This document shows, piece by piece, positions 34,101 through 46,100 of a DNA stretch of 64,000 bases. The DNA is from Pithys albifrons albifrons. Its lineage: Eukaryota > Chordata > Aves > Passeriformes > Thamnophilidae. Below the pieces are notes generated by a model. It made no database searches, was not told the DNA's origin, and was given only the letters and a program-made list of their open reading frames with translations. Location of the stretch: assembly GCF_047495875.1 (NCBI RefSeq), contig NC_092461.1, positions 90,154,431 to 90,218,430 of the forward strand, written 5' to 3'. Within the stretch, counting starts at the first letter, position 1. Every line of letters begins with the position of its first letter. The translations under genes and the position numbers were made by a program.

Positions 34101-37100
34101 TAGGGTGTTGGTTAAATTCTTAGCAAACAGTTAATACGTGGTGGTATTTTGCACAGTTTATAGTCATTACTGGATTTTTGCAGTTGCCAGAGTTGATTTT
34201 ACTGCCAAAAATACCAAGTTTTCAATCAAGTAATTCCCTCTTCCCCCTGTGAAATCTTTTTTTAAAATTACATTTTGTGTTGGAGAATTGGACCTGAGAC
34301 AAATATATGCTTTATCGTCAGGCTTCTGATGATAAGTTTGTGTTAACAGGCCTGTTTGCACTTTTCTAATCCAGGCAAGGCATGCCATATATAGTGACTG
34401 TATTCCTTCTTTAATCATGTTTTAGTTCACATTTTGTCATGTACATAGCCAAGATAAGTGGACTTGAGTAGAATCATAGAATCGATTGAGTTGGAAAAGA
34501 CCTCCAAGGTCATCAAGTTCAACCCTTGGTCCACCTCCAGTCCATTTACCAGATCATGGCACTCAGTGCCACGGCCAATCTCAGTTTAAAAACCTCCAGG
34601 GATGGTGAATCCACCACCTCTCTGGGCAGGCCATTCCAATGCCTGAGTACTCTCTCTGTAAAGAATTTTTTTCTGATCTCCAACTTAAATTTCCCCTGGC
34701 AGAGCTTAAGCCCGTGCCCCCTTGTCCTATTGCTGAGTGCCTGGGAGAAGAGACCAGTCCCCACCTGGCCAGAACTTCCCTTCAGGTAGTTCTAGACAGT
34801 GATGAGGTCACCTCTGAGCCTCCTCTTCTCCAGGCTAAACAACCCCAGCTCCTTCAGCCTCTCCCCACAGGGCTTGTGCTCCAGTCCCTTCACCAGCCTT
34901 GTTGCCGTTCTCTGGACTCGCTCCAGCACCTCAATATCCTTTCTGAACTGAGGGACCCAGAACTGAACACAATACTCAAGGTGTGGCCTCACCAACGCAG
35001 AGTACAGGGGAAGGATCACTTCCCTGGTCCTGCTGGCCACACTATTTTTGATCCAGGACAGGCTCCCATTGGCCTTCTTGGTCACCTGGGCACACTGTTG
35101 GCTCATGTTGAGCTTCCTGTCAATTAGTACTCCAAGGTCCCTTTCTGTCTGGCTGCTCTCCAGCCACTCTGTGCCCAGCCTGTAGCGCTGCAGGGCGTTG
35201 TTGTGGCCAAAGTGCAGGACCCGGCACTTGGCCTTATTGAACTTCATCCCATTGGAATCAGCCCATCTCTCAAGTCTATCCAGATCCCTCTGCAGAGCCC
35301 TCCTGCCTTCCAGCAGGTCAACACTCCCTCCCAACTTGGTGTCATCAGCAAATTTGCTGATGACGGACTCAGTCCCCTCATCTAAATCATCAACAAAGAT
35401 GTTAAACAGGGCTGGACCCAATACAGACCCCTGGGGAACACCACTGGTGACTGGCCGCCAGCTGGATGCAGCTCCGTTCACCAGCACTCTCTGTGCCCGA
35501 CCCTCCAGCCAGCTCTTAATCCAGGAGAGGGTACACTTGTCCAGGCCATGGGCCACCAGCTTTTCCAGGAGTATATTATGGGAGACAGTGTCAAAGGCCT
35601 TGCTGAAGTCCAGATAGACACATCCACAGCCTTCCCCTCATCCACCAGGTGGGTCACCTGATCATAGAACGAGATCAGTTTGGTCAGACAAGACTTGCCC
35701 CTCCTAAACCCATGCTGGCTGGGTCTAATCCCTTGTCCATCCTGTAGGTGCTGTGTGATTGCCCTCAGGTTGATCTGCTCCATAAGATACTTTTGTTGCA
35801 TGTTAATGTATCTATAATGATACATGGCTTAATGGGTATTCTTAAGGAAACTTGATTTATGATTTGCTAGAAACATCAGAATAAGGAAACCAAGCATCAG
35901 GGAAAGATGCAGAAGCGTGACTTTGGTATTCATTTCCACCACTAAGTGATTTTTCCCAGCACTTCTGCAGCTCTGATTTTGATACTTGGTGCAGATGTCA
36001 GGAGAGTAGGCTGTGTAATGCCTTCTAATTTAAAATTCAGTCTGCAGCTTGAAAATTAAGTTTATAAAAATATGAACACCTTTCAGTTGCTAGCAAATGT
36101 ATTCTTATAATGCCCAGTAATTTTGTAATAAAACAGAGATGAATGGCAACAATTAATTCAAAGAGAACTGCAGGAATAACTTTCACAGTAGTTATGACCA
36201 GGACCTGTAGGAGAGCTGTAATTTGAATTTGAAGCTACAAGTATTGATTTTGGCTCTAGCTGTCATTCAAGAGTTTTTACAATGTGCAGGACAAGAAGTT
36301 ACCAATGGAGTACATTCTCCCTCTTGTTTGCTGTTCTTCCTTTTGCTGTTAGAAGGGTTAAAAATCTGAGAACAGAACAAAGGTAGAGACTCATTTAGGG
36401 TATATATGCAGCAGTTGAGGAGATTGCTGCACAAGCTGCAGTTTTGATAACTTTAGCCCTGTTTTGTGCTGCATCAGGGAGCTTTATCTACAGATGAATG
36501 CAGAAGGGCAAGAAAAGAAATTAGTGATATTAGCCTCTTGACCTCTCCAATTAGATTTGGGAGAGTGTGCCTGTGAAACTCAGACCTTTGTGATTTGTGT
36601 GTGATGAACTGGTATAAGGGAAAAACTCCACATTTGAAATTCCTCACTGATTTGGGGTAGCTTTCTCTTAATAACTCATTAAGAATGTACCTTGTGTAAA
36701 TGTGTACAAAAAATATTCCCAATCTTGTACAAGATCCTTGATTTTGTCCCTTTCCTCAGTGGAAATGTACACTGCTACTTTTGGACATGGTGACACAGGA
36801 ATACTGAATGAAAAACTGAAAAAAATAACTTCATTGCATTAAAACTGCTACTTTGTCTTCTGCTTTACCCTGATCTTGCTTTCCTACAGCCAGTTCCACA
36901 GCACTGAATAGAAACATACAGACTTCCATTGTCTCAAATGCTTTATCTTAGGCTATCCTCTTGTTTGTGGAAGTTGCTTATTCAAATATGTGTATTAACA
37001 ACTTATTGTCATACCTGTATGTTGGAAAAATGCTGAGAAGTGATTGAAAAACTTAATTTTGAGGTCTGAGCTTGGTAGAGTACACATTATAATCTTCCCT

Positions 37101-40100
37101 TCATATAATTTCCCCCTACTTTTATGAAAGGATCATCATAAACTAAATGTGTGACACAAGAACAGTATTTTTCAGTAAGTATTCTTACACAGATTTGAGT
37201 GTATGTCCTAAAGAAAGTATTACTTACTGTCTCACATGGTAGCTTTAGTCCAGTAATAATGACATATGGTTAGATTAAACAAGTAATTTTTGAGTTGGTA
37301 ATTAGTTTCATTAATGAGCTTCAGCTTTATAAGTTTTTTTGTGGAAATGCCTGGTGGTGCTGCTGCATTTCTTTTTTTAGACTTGAGGAAGAAATTTATT
37401 GTCAAAACATTTTCAAAATAATATTGCATACCTGTGTTCCTCTTGATTAAAATGTTCTTGTCAATTCCTTATTTAAATGAACGCTTGTTTTCTGTTGTTT
37501 TTGTTTTTTCTTGTTCGTCATCCAAGGAGTGGGGGAAAAAGTGAGTAGGATAAAAACTACTTCCACTTGCAGTGATAATTGCAATTTCTAAAAAATAAAG
37601 TGCCTGAAGTTACTGAGGCACACCAGTGAGGAACAGATAACAGAGATGATGGATATTTTTAGACATTTAAGCTTAACTCTCAGCTTAGATTGCATAAAAT
37701 ATAGACTGATAAATGAAATTAATGTTTTCAAAAAACAGAAGGAAGTCAAATAAGTGCAGAGCTTTTAGTTTTCATTGAAACAATATTTGACTTCTATCTT
37801 CATCTGAATTTCAGAGAATTGACAATACTTTTGCATTATACTCTAGAAATATAATTTCCATTCTAAATTACATGGAATACTAATATAACTGGGAAATGGT
37901 GTGTTTAACACTGCTGTAAAATGTATAGGTTATCTGTCAGGAACATTATGTGTCCCTACTGATTCCTATCAGCTTTTCTGTGAAGATAGCATAATAAAAT
38001 TCAGTACTAATTACTGTTTTAAAATGACAATCTGTATCATTTTAACCAGTACAAGTGTGAAATCCCTGAATCTACAGTTAAGATGCTTGTGGTTAGAAAG
38101 TAATGTTTGTTACAAATGTGTCTGTAGGTGATAGTGTAATGGCACTGAGCTAAGTTTGTGTGTGTCTTGAATCAGCCTCCCAAGGGAATAGGGAATGCTG
38201 ATGTTGGTACTGAAGTGCTTGGTTTTGCTGCTGTATGAACTTTTTTCTGAATTCAGTTCCAGTGTAGTTTCTTAAAATATAAATATTAATATAATCTTGC
38301 AGTGATTATTGTTCATTATTTATATTACAGGGCTCATAAACTTTTTTTAGTTGTATACTTCTATTGCTGCTTGCTTGCAGCTGCTAATGTCCATAGAAGG
38401 ATATGTTAATTTGCTTGAGGAAAGCTTGTGTGTGTGCACTGCTGTATGGGAATACTTTTAAAAATCAGCGTCTGTTATTTCTTTCAGAATCTTATCTGTT
38501 CAGAGTGTGGAGATGAATTCACTCTACAGAGTCAGCTGTCCATCCACATGGAAGAACATCGTCAAGAATTGGCAGGCAGTAGGATCCACAGCTGCAAATC
38601 TTGCAAAAAGGAATTTGAAACTTCCTCACAGTTAAAGGAGCACATGAAAACTCACTACAAAATAAGGTGACAATCACGGGATTGTAACAAAATGAGCAGA
38701 TGTTACTTCTATGGTGATAGCTGAGAAAAGCAGGAGTAGCATTTCCAGTCAGCAAAGTACCAGGATCTGTGCAGATAATTTCTTTTTTTTTGGTATGCTG
38801 TTATGAAATGGCATTTGCTTTTTAAAACTTTGCTAAAGTGGATGGTTATTTTTGGAGGCTTTTTTCCCTTGTATTTAGGCGCACATACTAAGCATAGTTC
38901 ATCTGCTAGCTATTTGTAAACATGAGTTAAGTTTTTCTGATGCAAAGTGATATTTGAAGTGTGTTTATGATTTTAAAGGCTAATAGCAGTACATTGAAGC
39001 AAATGTGTATTAATTTTACATAGCCTTTATTATAATGACAAAAGTTCTCATGATTGCCTTCTGGAAAGATGAGTTGTTCATTGCAGTTTAATCGTTTCTT
39101 ACAACTGGTCTTCATCACAATCTCCCATGAGTTTCTTGTAAATCTGAAAAGGCAAGAAATGCAAGGAAAAAAAAAGAGGCCTGATAAATGCTGTTCTTAT
39201 TTTTTCTGGGTATTTGTTCTGTCCTTTCTTTCAGCTCTCTAGCTTAACTTTACTTTTAGGAATGTGAGAATTTTTTTAAGTTAGAAGGAAGAAAAACTTA
39301 CTTCTGCTTGTTTAGTTTATACATCAAGAAAGCCTAAAGTCATGACAGGTGATTTGTGTCTTTTAATCTTTTCTCTGTTCCTATAAAAACAGATGGGGAA
39401 AATTACATATTTAAAAACAAGAAATATTGGCTATTTAACAGTTCTTTTTATTGGCAGATGATACAAGTTCAAAGATATTAATAGTTGTGTTTGAGGAGGT
39501 TGAAAAAAGTATTGTTGTAGATTTCCGTTTGTAAACAGAAATTTGAGGGTTTGAAGTATGAAGTTATGTTTGTATTGGGTTATATAAATGTACAATATTA
39601 CTTACAAAAACATTCTTGTTGTGGACATCTCCTGTGTAGAGATGTTAGGATGAATAAATACAGAATAGTAAAGTGAACATAATACAATGATTGTGATTCT
39701 GAGAGGGTATTATGCATGCTGACATAAAGGACATCTAAGTGCTTTGTGATGATTTTTTATTTTCCTAAGCATGGATTACTTCTGGAGTCAGACCTTCCTT
39801 ATTTGAGATTTGTCTTATTTATCAGTTCAGATGTAGAAACATAGTGCAGTTCAGTAAACTACTACCTGTAATGGTGCTGCATTGTCTTTTCACCAGCAGT
39901 GCCAAACACAGCCCCTGTATGTGAGCAGAGTTAATGACAGTGTTCCCACTCCAGTTCATTACAAAGCTCATGTAGCTCAGACCTTCTGTGTTTCATCAGA
40001 AATTATTTTGAAAGGAAAAATGTGGAAATTTGGATTTTGTTGTTGCATAAGAAAAGAGAATTAATGAATTACAAAAAATTAATATTTGGTATAACTTGGT

Positions 40101-43100
40101 TATGTAGAGTACATTTAAAGTTCAAAGACATACATCAATTTCAGTCATTTTTTTCAGTAAAAAATTTTCAGTAAAATAAGCTTCAGAGATTTTTTTAGAA
40201 TTTAAAATTATGAAGAACCTTCTTCCCATAAGCTTTCTTTTCATAGAGTGGATGTGCTTTAATTGCCAGAAAGGTAATTGTTCTCTGAATCATTTGTATG
40301 GAAGGCTATTAGGAAGTTTTTAAGTTTGAATTTAATACTAATTTAAATTTAGTAGCTAGCTTTTGCTAAAAAGAAAATGGTCATTCTGCCTGTAAACAAT
40401 GAAGTCCTTTAGGAGGTGATCTGATCTTTAAGAATTGTCCTTACAGTTGCCTCCAACTTGGGTATTATTTTCTTTGTTAATGTGCTCCAGATATAGCTGA
40501 GATATGTTGCTCATCAAAGAGTGTATTCTGACAATCAGACCAGTCTAGATACGTACTGAGGTGAAAAGCACAGGTTGTAACATCTGTGATGTTCTCTCTC
40601 CTTCTCTTCAATCTTCAGTTGACTTTATTCTGGATCTTTCTCTAAATTTTAGTAGATAGAATGAATAATATGTAAAATTAAAATATATTTTCTGTGCTCA
40701 TTCTGTGAGGGTATAAAAGGACTTTAAAAATACATATAATTTTTTAAGTAACTGGAAAGGAAAATGTGCTTTCCTTTAAATATGCACTGAATATCTATGT
40801 TCTCCTAGAGTGGAAAGATGAAGAATTAGAAAAGTTTGATTTCTTGTATTGTGCACAGACTATTATTTCCCTGCTATTTTTTTCCTATTATACAAGTTGT
40901 GTTTCAATGTGATGGTGTGTTTTGCACTTTTGTTCCACATTCTTTCAGTTGTTTAGAGAAACACGAGGTATTTAGATTTGTTTAATATCAGCTAGCACTG
41001 AGCAGTACTGACAAGTTGGATTAATGTATAGGTGGTGTTACTCAGGCACTGTGGAAGATATGGAATACTCTTCAATACTCTGCTGGTTTGCCCACTGTCT
41101 TCTGGTTTCTGCTTGTTCAGCTGAGTTCTTGTGATGGTCTGCAAGATCTAGGGTTGGGTTTTGTTTTTCTTTTTTTTCCTAGTCAATTTTTCAGATTGCT
41201 GTTGATTTTTCTCAGCAGTAAGTTAAACTGGTTGGTTTGATTTTTGTAGAGAAATTAATTTTAGGAATCTATATCATCTGTTACAGTGATTCTGAGGAGA
41301 CTGATTTGTATTTGAGGGGCAGGATAAGATACTTGGATTGTTAAATTCCTGCTCTTACGAGACTTCATCAAGTGCATTGGTACTCAGGTTCATGAGATTT
41401 TCATATTCCAGTTAAGAATAGAGGACTTGCTGTGTTCAGGCAAAAGAAATAGATATTGAAATGAAAGTTACTGAAAATAGTATTTGTGAAGTCACTGTAT
41501 ACTTCTGGCAGAATTTACCCTGCAAATGTGTTGAGAGAGCCTCTAGGATGTATCAGTTTTTATTACAGAAATATACTTTAAAAAGAGCTGTTTGCATTTT
41601 ATGTAGTTATCAGTTTTACATTGTATTAAAATGATGGGGTAGACTAAAACTTCATCAAAATAATGCTTCATATTAAAATTATGTCATTATTTTATTATTT
41701 TTTTAATGACAGGATATCAAATACCAGATCTTACAACAGAAACATTGACAGAAGTGGGTTTACGTATTCTTGTCCTCACTGTGGAAAGACGTTCCAGAAA
41801 CCGAGTCAGTTAACACGACATGTTAGAATACACACAGGTAAGGCTGTGGAAGCAATTATTTTAATTTGCATTTATTTTAAACAATTCAGTTAACCTGCTA
41901 TTTTTTTTCTCTCCCTGTTGGGACTTGAAGTGCTATCAATACATTTGGCTCATCAGATGATGTTACCTGTTGGTTTAAAATAAACCTTACATGGTTACTT
42001 TGCTTAGGAAATTTATATTTTAGAATTTCCAGATTTATATAATTAAAAAAGGGAAAAAAATTCAAGTACTTTTTTAGGTTTCATTCGTTGCTAAATGCCA
42101 GTTTTGGTACTTAAAGTTTCAATGGCCCTAAAATTGGAATCCTTAGATAAGGGCCAGTCAGCTACTCTGAATAAGGTCTTACATACTCACGTGAACAGGT
42201 TCTGAAATTTCTAATCCCAAAAAGAGTATACACAAGAATTAATAGTACTGCTAAAATAGTGGCCTTGCATTTATTTTTAAATTGATTTATTTAAAGTTAC
42301 AAAGTGAGCTTGGGAGGTGATAAGCCCAAATTGTAATTTTGGTAATTGAAGAAGTGCAGGTGACTGTTCAGATTTGCAGAATGAATAGCAAATAGTTTTT
42401 ACTGGGTTGCTGTCATAAATATGTACATGCTTAACCCTTAAGCAATTGAAATAATTGAAAAATGCTGAGCATAAAATAATATAACAGTTTTTGAAGTTTA
42501 CATACGACTTAGAGAATAGTTTCTGAGTTTCAGCCAGCTGTACGTAGTACAGCAGGAGTTTGGCTTTATACAAAACCTTCATTGAAGGTGCTCCAGTGCT
42601 ATGCAGTATGTATGTATTTTTCATACATATGAAATAAATTTGTTTGTCTAGTTTTTAGCTATTTCAAGTATGCAGTTATGTAAGTGTGCAGTGTTGTTCA
42701 TATTAGCGACCTGTTCAGGCAGTGGTGTGATGAGTTGCCATTTGCAGGAATGGCATAGTTTACCAGGGGAGAAATAAAAATACCATTGGGTGACTTTTAA
42801 GTATCTTTTTAAGTTCTACAGATCCAGTTATAGAACAGTAACACAAGAGGTCACCCTTGTACCTGCTTTAAAAAATTGCTTCTAAGTAACACCCAAGAAA
42901 AGGTCAGCAAAGATGAGGTTGAGTATTTTACAGTCTTGACTCTATTTGATACATTATTTTAGCTTATTCGAATCAAAATTAAGGAAACAAGATCATAGTT
43001 GGCTGAGGACACTTTTTTAAAGCTTCAAAAACTTCAAGGACATTTATGGGTCTTTTGAAGAATAGAGAGACATTTGTCTACTGGGAAGCCAGAGACAAAA

Positions 43101-46100
43101 AATGCAGCCCCAGTCTGCACATGATGGTAGGTCACTTTAAGTAGCTATCTAATACTCATTTAATTTGTGAAGTATGTTTTTAATCTAAACCTGCAAACAA
43201 TCTGTCTGGCATTCAGTTGCTTGAGGTACTCTAAATATGTAGAAAAGAACAACTCTGCTGTAAAGAATTTAGAATCCCCAAGTCTTTAATTGTTGGAAGA
43301 GTCTGTCTGTGCTGCCTGTGCAGCTGTAAAGAATTTAGAATCCCCAAGTCTTTAATTGTTGGAAGAGTCTGTCTGTGCTGCCTGTGCAGCATTACATTGG
43401 TGTCTTCATTGCAATACTTTTTTTTGTTCATAGCCAGTCATTTCAAGAACTTACACCCTTTTGGGAAAAAAATAAATCTCAGGGACTGCAATTCCCATTT
43501 TAATAACAAGCCCTTCATTCCCCCTCTCTTACTAAGTTATACTTGAGAAGTAGAGAAATTCCACATTTCCACAATAGAATTAAGATTTAGTTTTTATAAT
43601 GAGATTTACTTAAATAGGCAAACTTAACCTGAAGCAATGCTTCTGTGTCCACTAGCAGTTCTTAGTGAAAGCCCAATAGGAATTTTGTCACTATATTTCA
43701 AGATATTAAAAATACGTAAAATACATAGTTAAATATAAAATATACAGTTAAAACCTGCAGATCTTTAAGCATCTTAAAAACCCGTAAGCAGCAGAACAGA
43801 AAATATACATTGCTATAGTGAGTTATATTCTTGTAATCTATTTAAAAAAAAGCTGCTTTTATTCCAGGCAATGTGAATTTAATTAAGAACTAATAAGTCT
43901 AAAGTAGATGTAATTACAGCTATATAATTGGAAGTCATATAAAAATATTCATTAGAACTGCTTTAATATACAAAATATTTAGAGCATGGTGGTACTTACT
44001 GGTGTAGCAGACATAATGCACAGAATGCTCATAATGTTTTTGCTAAAGAAATTTGCAAAGGTGGAGTGTCCAGGGTGTTGGGGTTATACTGAGTTCATAG
44101 TGGGAAGTTCCCATTAGTCAATTAAGACACATTTTTAAGAAACTGAAGTTTATTCTTAGTATCTCTGTGTTTAAAATACATAACTTTGTAATATGTTTAT
44201 GCAGTTCTCTTACGTTCTGTCACTTAAAATTTCTGTGAAATTTTTCCTGCCTAATCTGTGAACGTACAAATAACTGGAATAATGTGCAGCACTGAGAGCA
44301 CCAAAATTAGGAAATTGTGGCAGAGCATTCCTGTAACAATATTGCCTAGTTTTTCTTTAATGTTCAGTAGGAATATGAGTATTCAAAGTTTTACAGTTAT
44401 TTTTTGATCAGGATTGTATGATATCTTCTATAATATTTTATTGCATATTTTCAGTAGATGGTTGTAAAGAATGAATGGCTGTTAATAGTTACTGGGAGTG
44501 GGAACCATATTAGGCCATCTTCCGCAGTGTTGCTGAAAGATCTTTTGATTTTTGAAGTAAATAAAAGTTTAAATTTTTTACTGCTATTTATTTATTACTG
44601 TCCATTTCCCTCTGGTCCCTCTGCTTGTTTCAGTGCAGATACCTGCATTTTGTAGGATTTGGTGTACAAGAGGGATATATGAGCGTTTGTTTTTTTCTTT
44701 TTCCCTCTCCCCTTTTTTTCCCTCCAGTGCTTTTGCATAGCAGCTTCTGAGATCTTCCAAACCACAAGCTGGGAGAAGCTGTTCTGAATAATTGCTTCAT
44801 ATAGATTTCCTTAATTTTACCCATTTTAACCAGTAATGATCAGCTAGGTCACAAAACTTTCATCAGGGTGCATTTTCATCAGAGTAGGTGCTTAGGCAGG
44901 TGGTTGTGCTAAAACGATTGTCAAAACTCCCTGATACCGTTTGTTTGTGAGTATACACAGATGTCTATGGGCAATATTTTGTTTCAGCTTATACAATGTT
45001 CCGTTTAAATACAGGGAACTGCTAATACATCCTTCAATCTCCTCACCCCTCCTCTTCCCTTTTCTTCACAGGTGAAAGACCTTTCAAATGCAGTGAGTGT
45101 GGGAAAGCCTTTAACCAGAAGGGAGCGCTGCAGACCCACATGATCAAGCACACGGGGGAGAAGCCCCACGCCTGTGCCTTTTGTCCTGCAGCCTTTTCCC
45201 AGAAGGGCAACCTGCAGTCACATATACAGAGAGTTCATTCAGAGGTAAATGCATCGAGCCCTTAGTGCTGACAGACATCTTATTTAATTGTTGCTGTTCC
45301 TGTGTGCTCTGGTGCTGTCTGCAGCCAGCATAGATGTACTGCTCTAGTACAGAGTGTAGTTTGCTGCTTTTACTGGCACGCTTTCTGAATAAATGTATAT
45401 GTAGGAGAAGTAGCAAAACCTTCATTTGCCATTGTCTTTTCAGTACATGGATAGAATAATAAGTAATGGGTTTAGATGTATAGAAATGCACCCATGTCTG
45501 TCCTGGGAAGGATGAGGACTAAATTCATTGAAAGTAAACCAAAAGCACCAAAGCAGAAAATGGTGAAAAATTTCATGGCCGAACAGTAACCCACTAATTC
45601 CATTGTTGAGCTTACTTGCCATTTGCCTTTGAAGTGTATGTCTTGCAGCATTTTTCAGAGGTTTTTTGGTTACAGGTGGACGAAAATTTCAGAATAAGAT
45701 AAAAAATATTGTCTCAGACCTCTTTATGCCTGTTTTTTTTCTTTTTGATGGACAGTTTTTAAGATTCAAAAGGTACTGCTGTGATAGAGTAATACAATCT
45801 TCTGAGCAACATGGGCTGTGCAACTTTGTTCAGTAATTTCCTTGCTTACTTTAGTGATTTGTGGTTGGAAATACCCATAGAAAGAGAAGACCTAGTTTTG
45901 ATTTGGAAAGTATGAAGTGATAGAGGCACATTTTGTTGCGCTTTTTTCCTCTGTGCAGAGTATCATCTTTGTTCTCTCTCTTCCCTTTACTCTGTCCAAG
46001 ATTTGCTTTCTTGTTTTCCATTTTTGTGTTAGAGTGGTAGATACTTTCTGGATTGTTTTACTAAGGATCTTTTCAATGTATGTTGTATTAAATAGAATAA

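Noticed and set aside
34639..35617. Plus-strand open frames of 139-162 codons
   Set aside because: They are antisense shadows of the minus-strand CR1 reverse-transcriptase region.
43231..43431. Minus-strand open frame with a 22-residue repeat
   Set aside because: The repeat is explained by the 66-bp DNA duplication, whose length is a multiple of three. There are no other coding signs.
45144..45491. Minus-strand open frame of 115 codons
   Set aside because: Mostly antisense to exon 6 and its intron; no protein signature.
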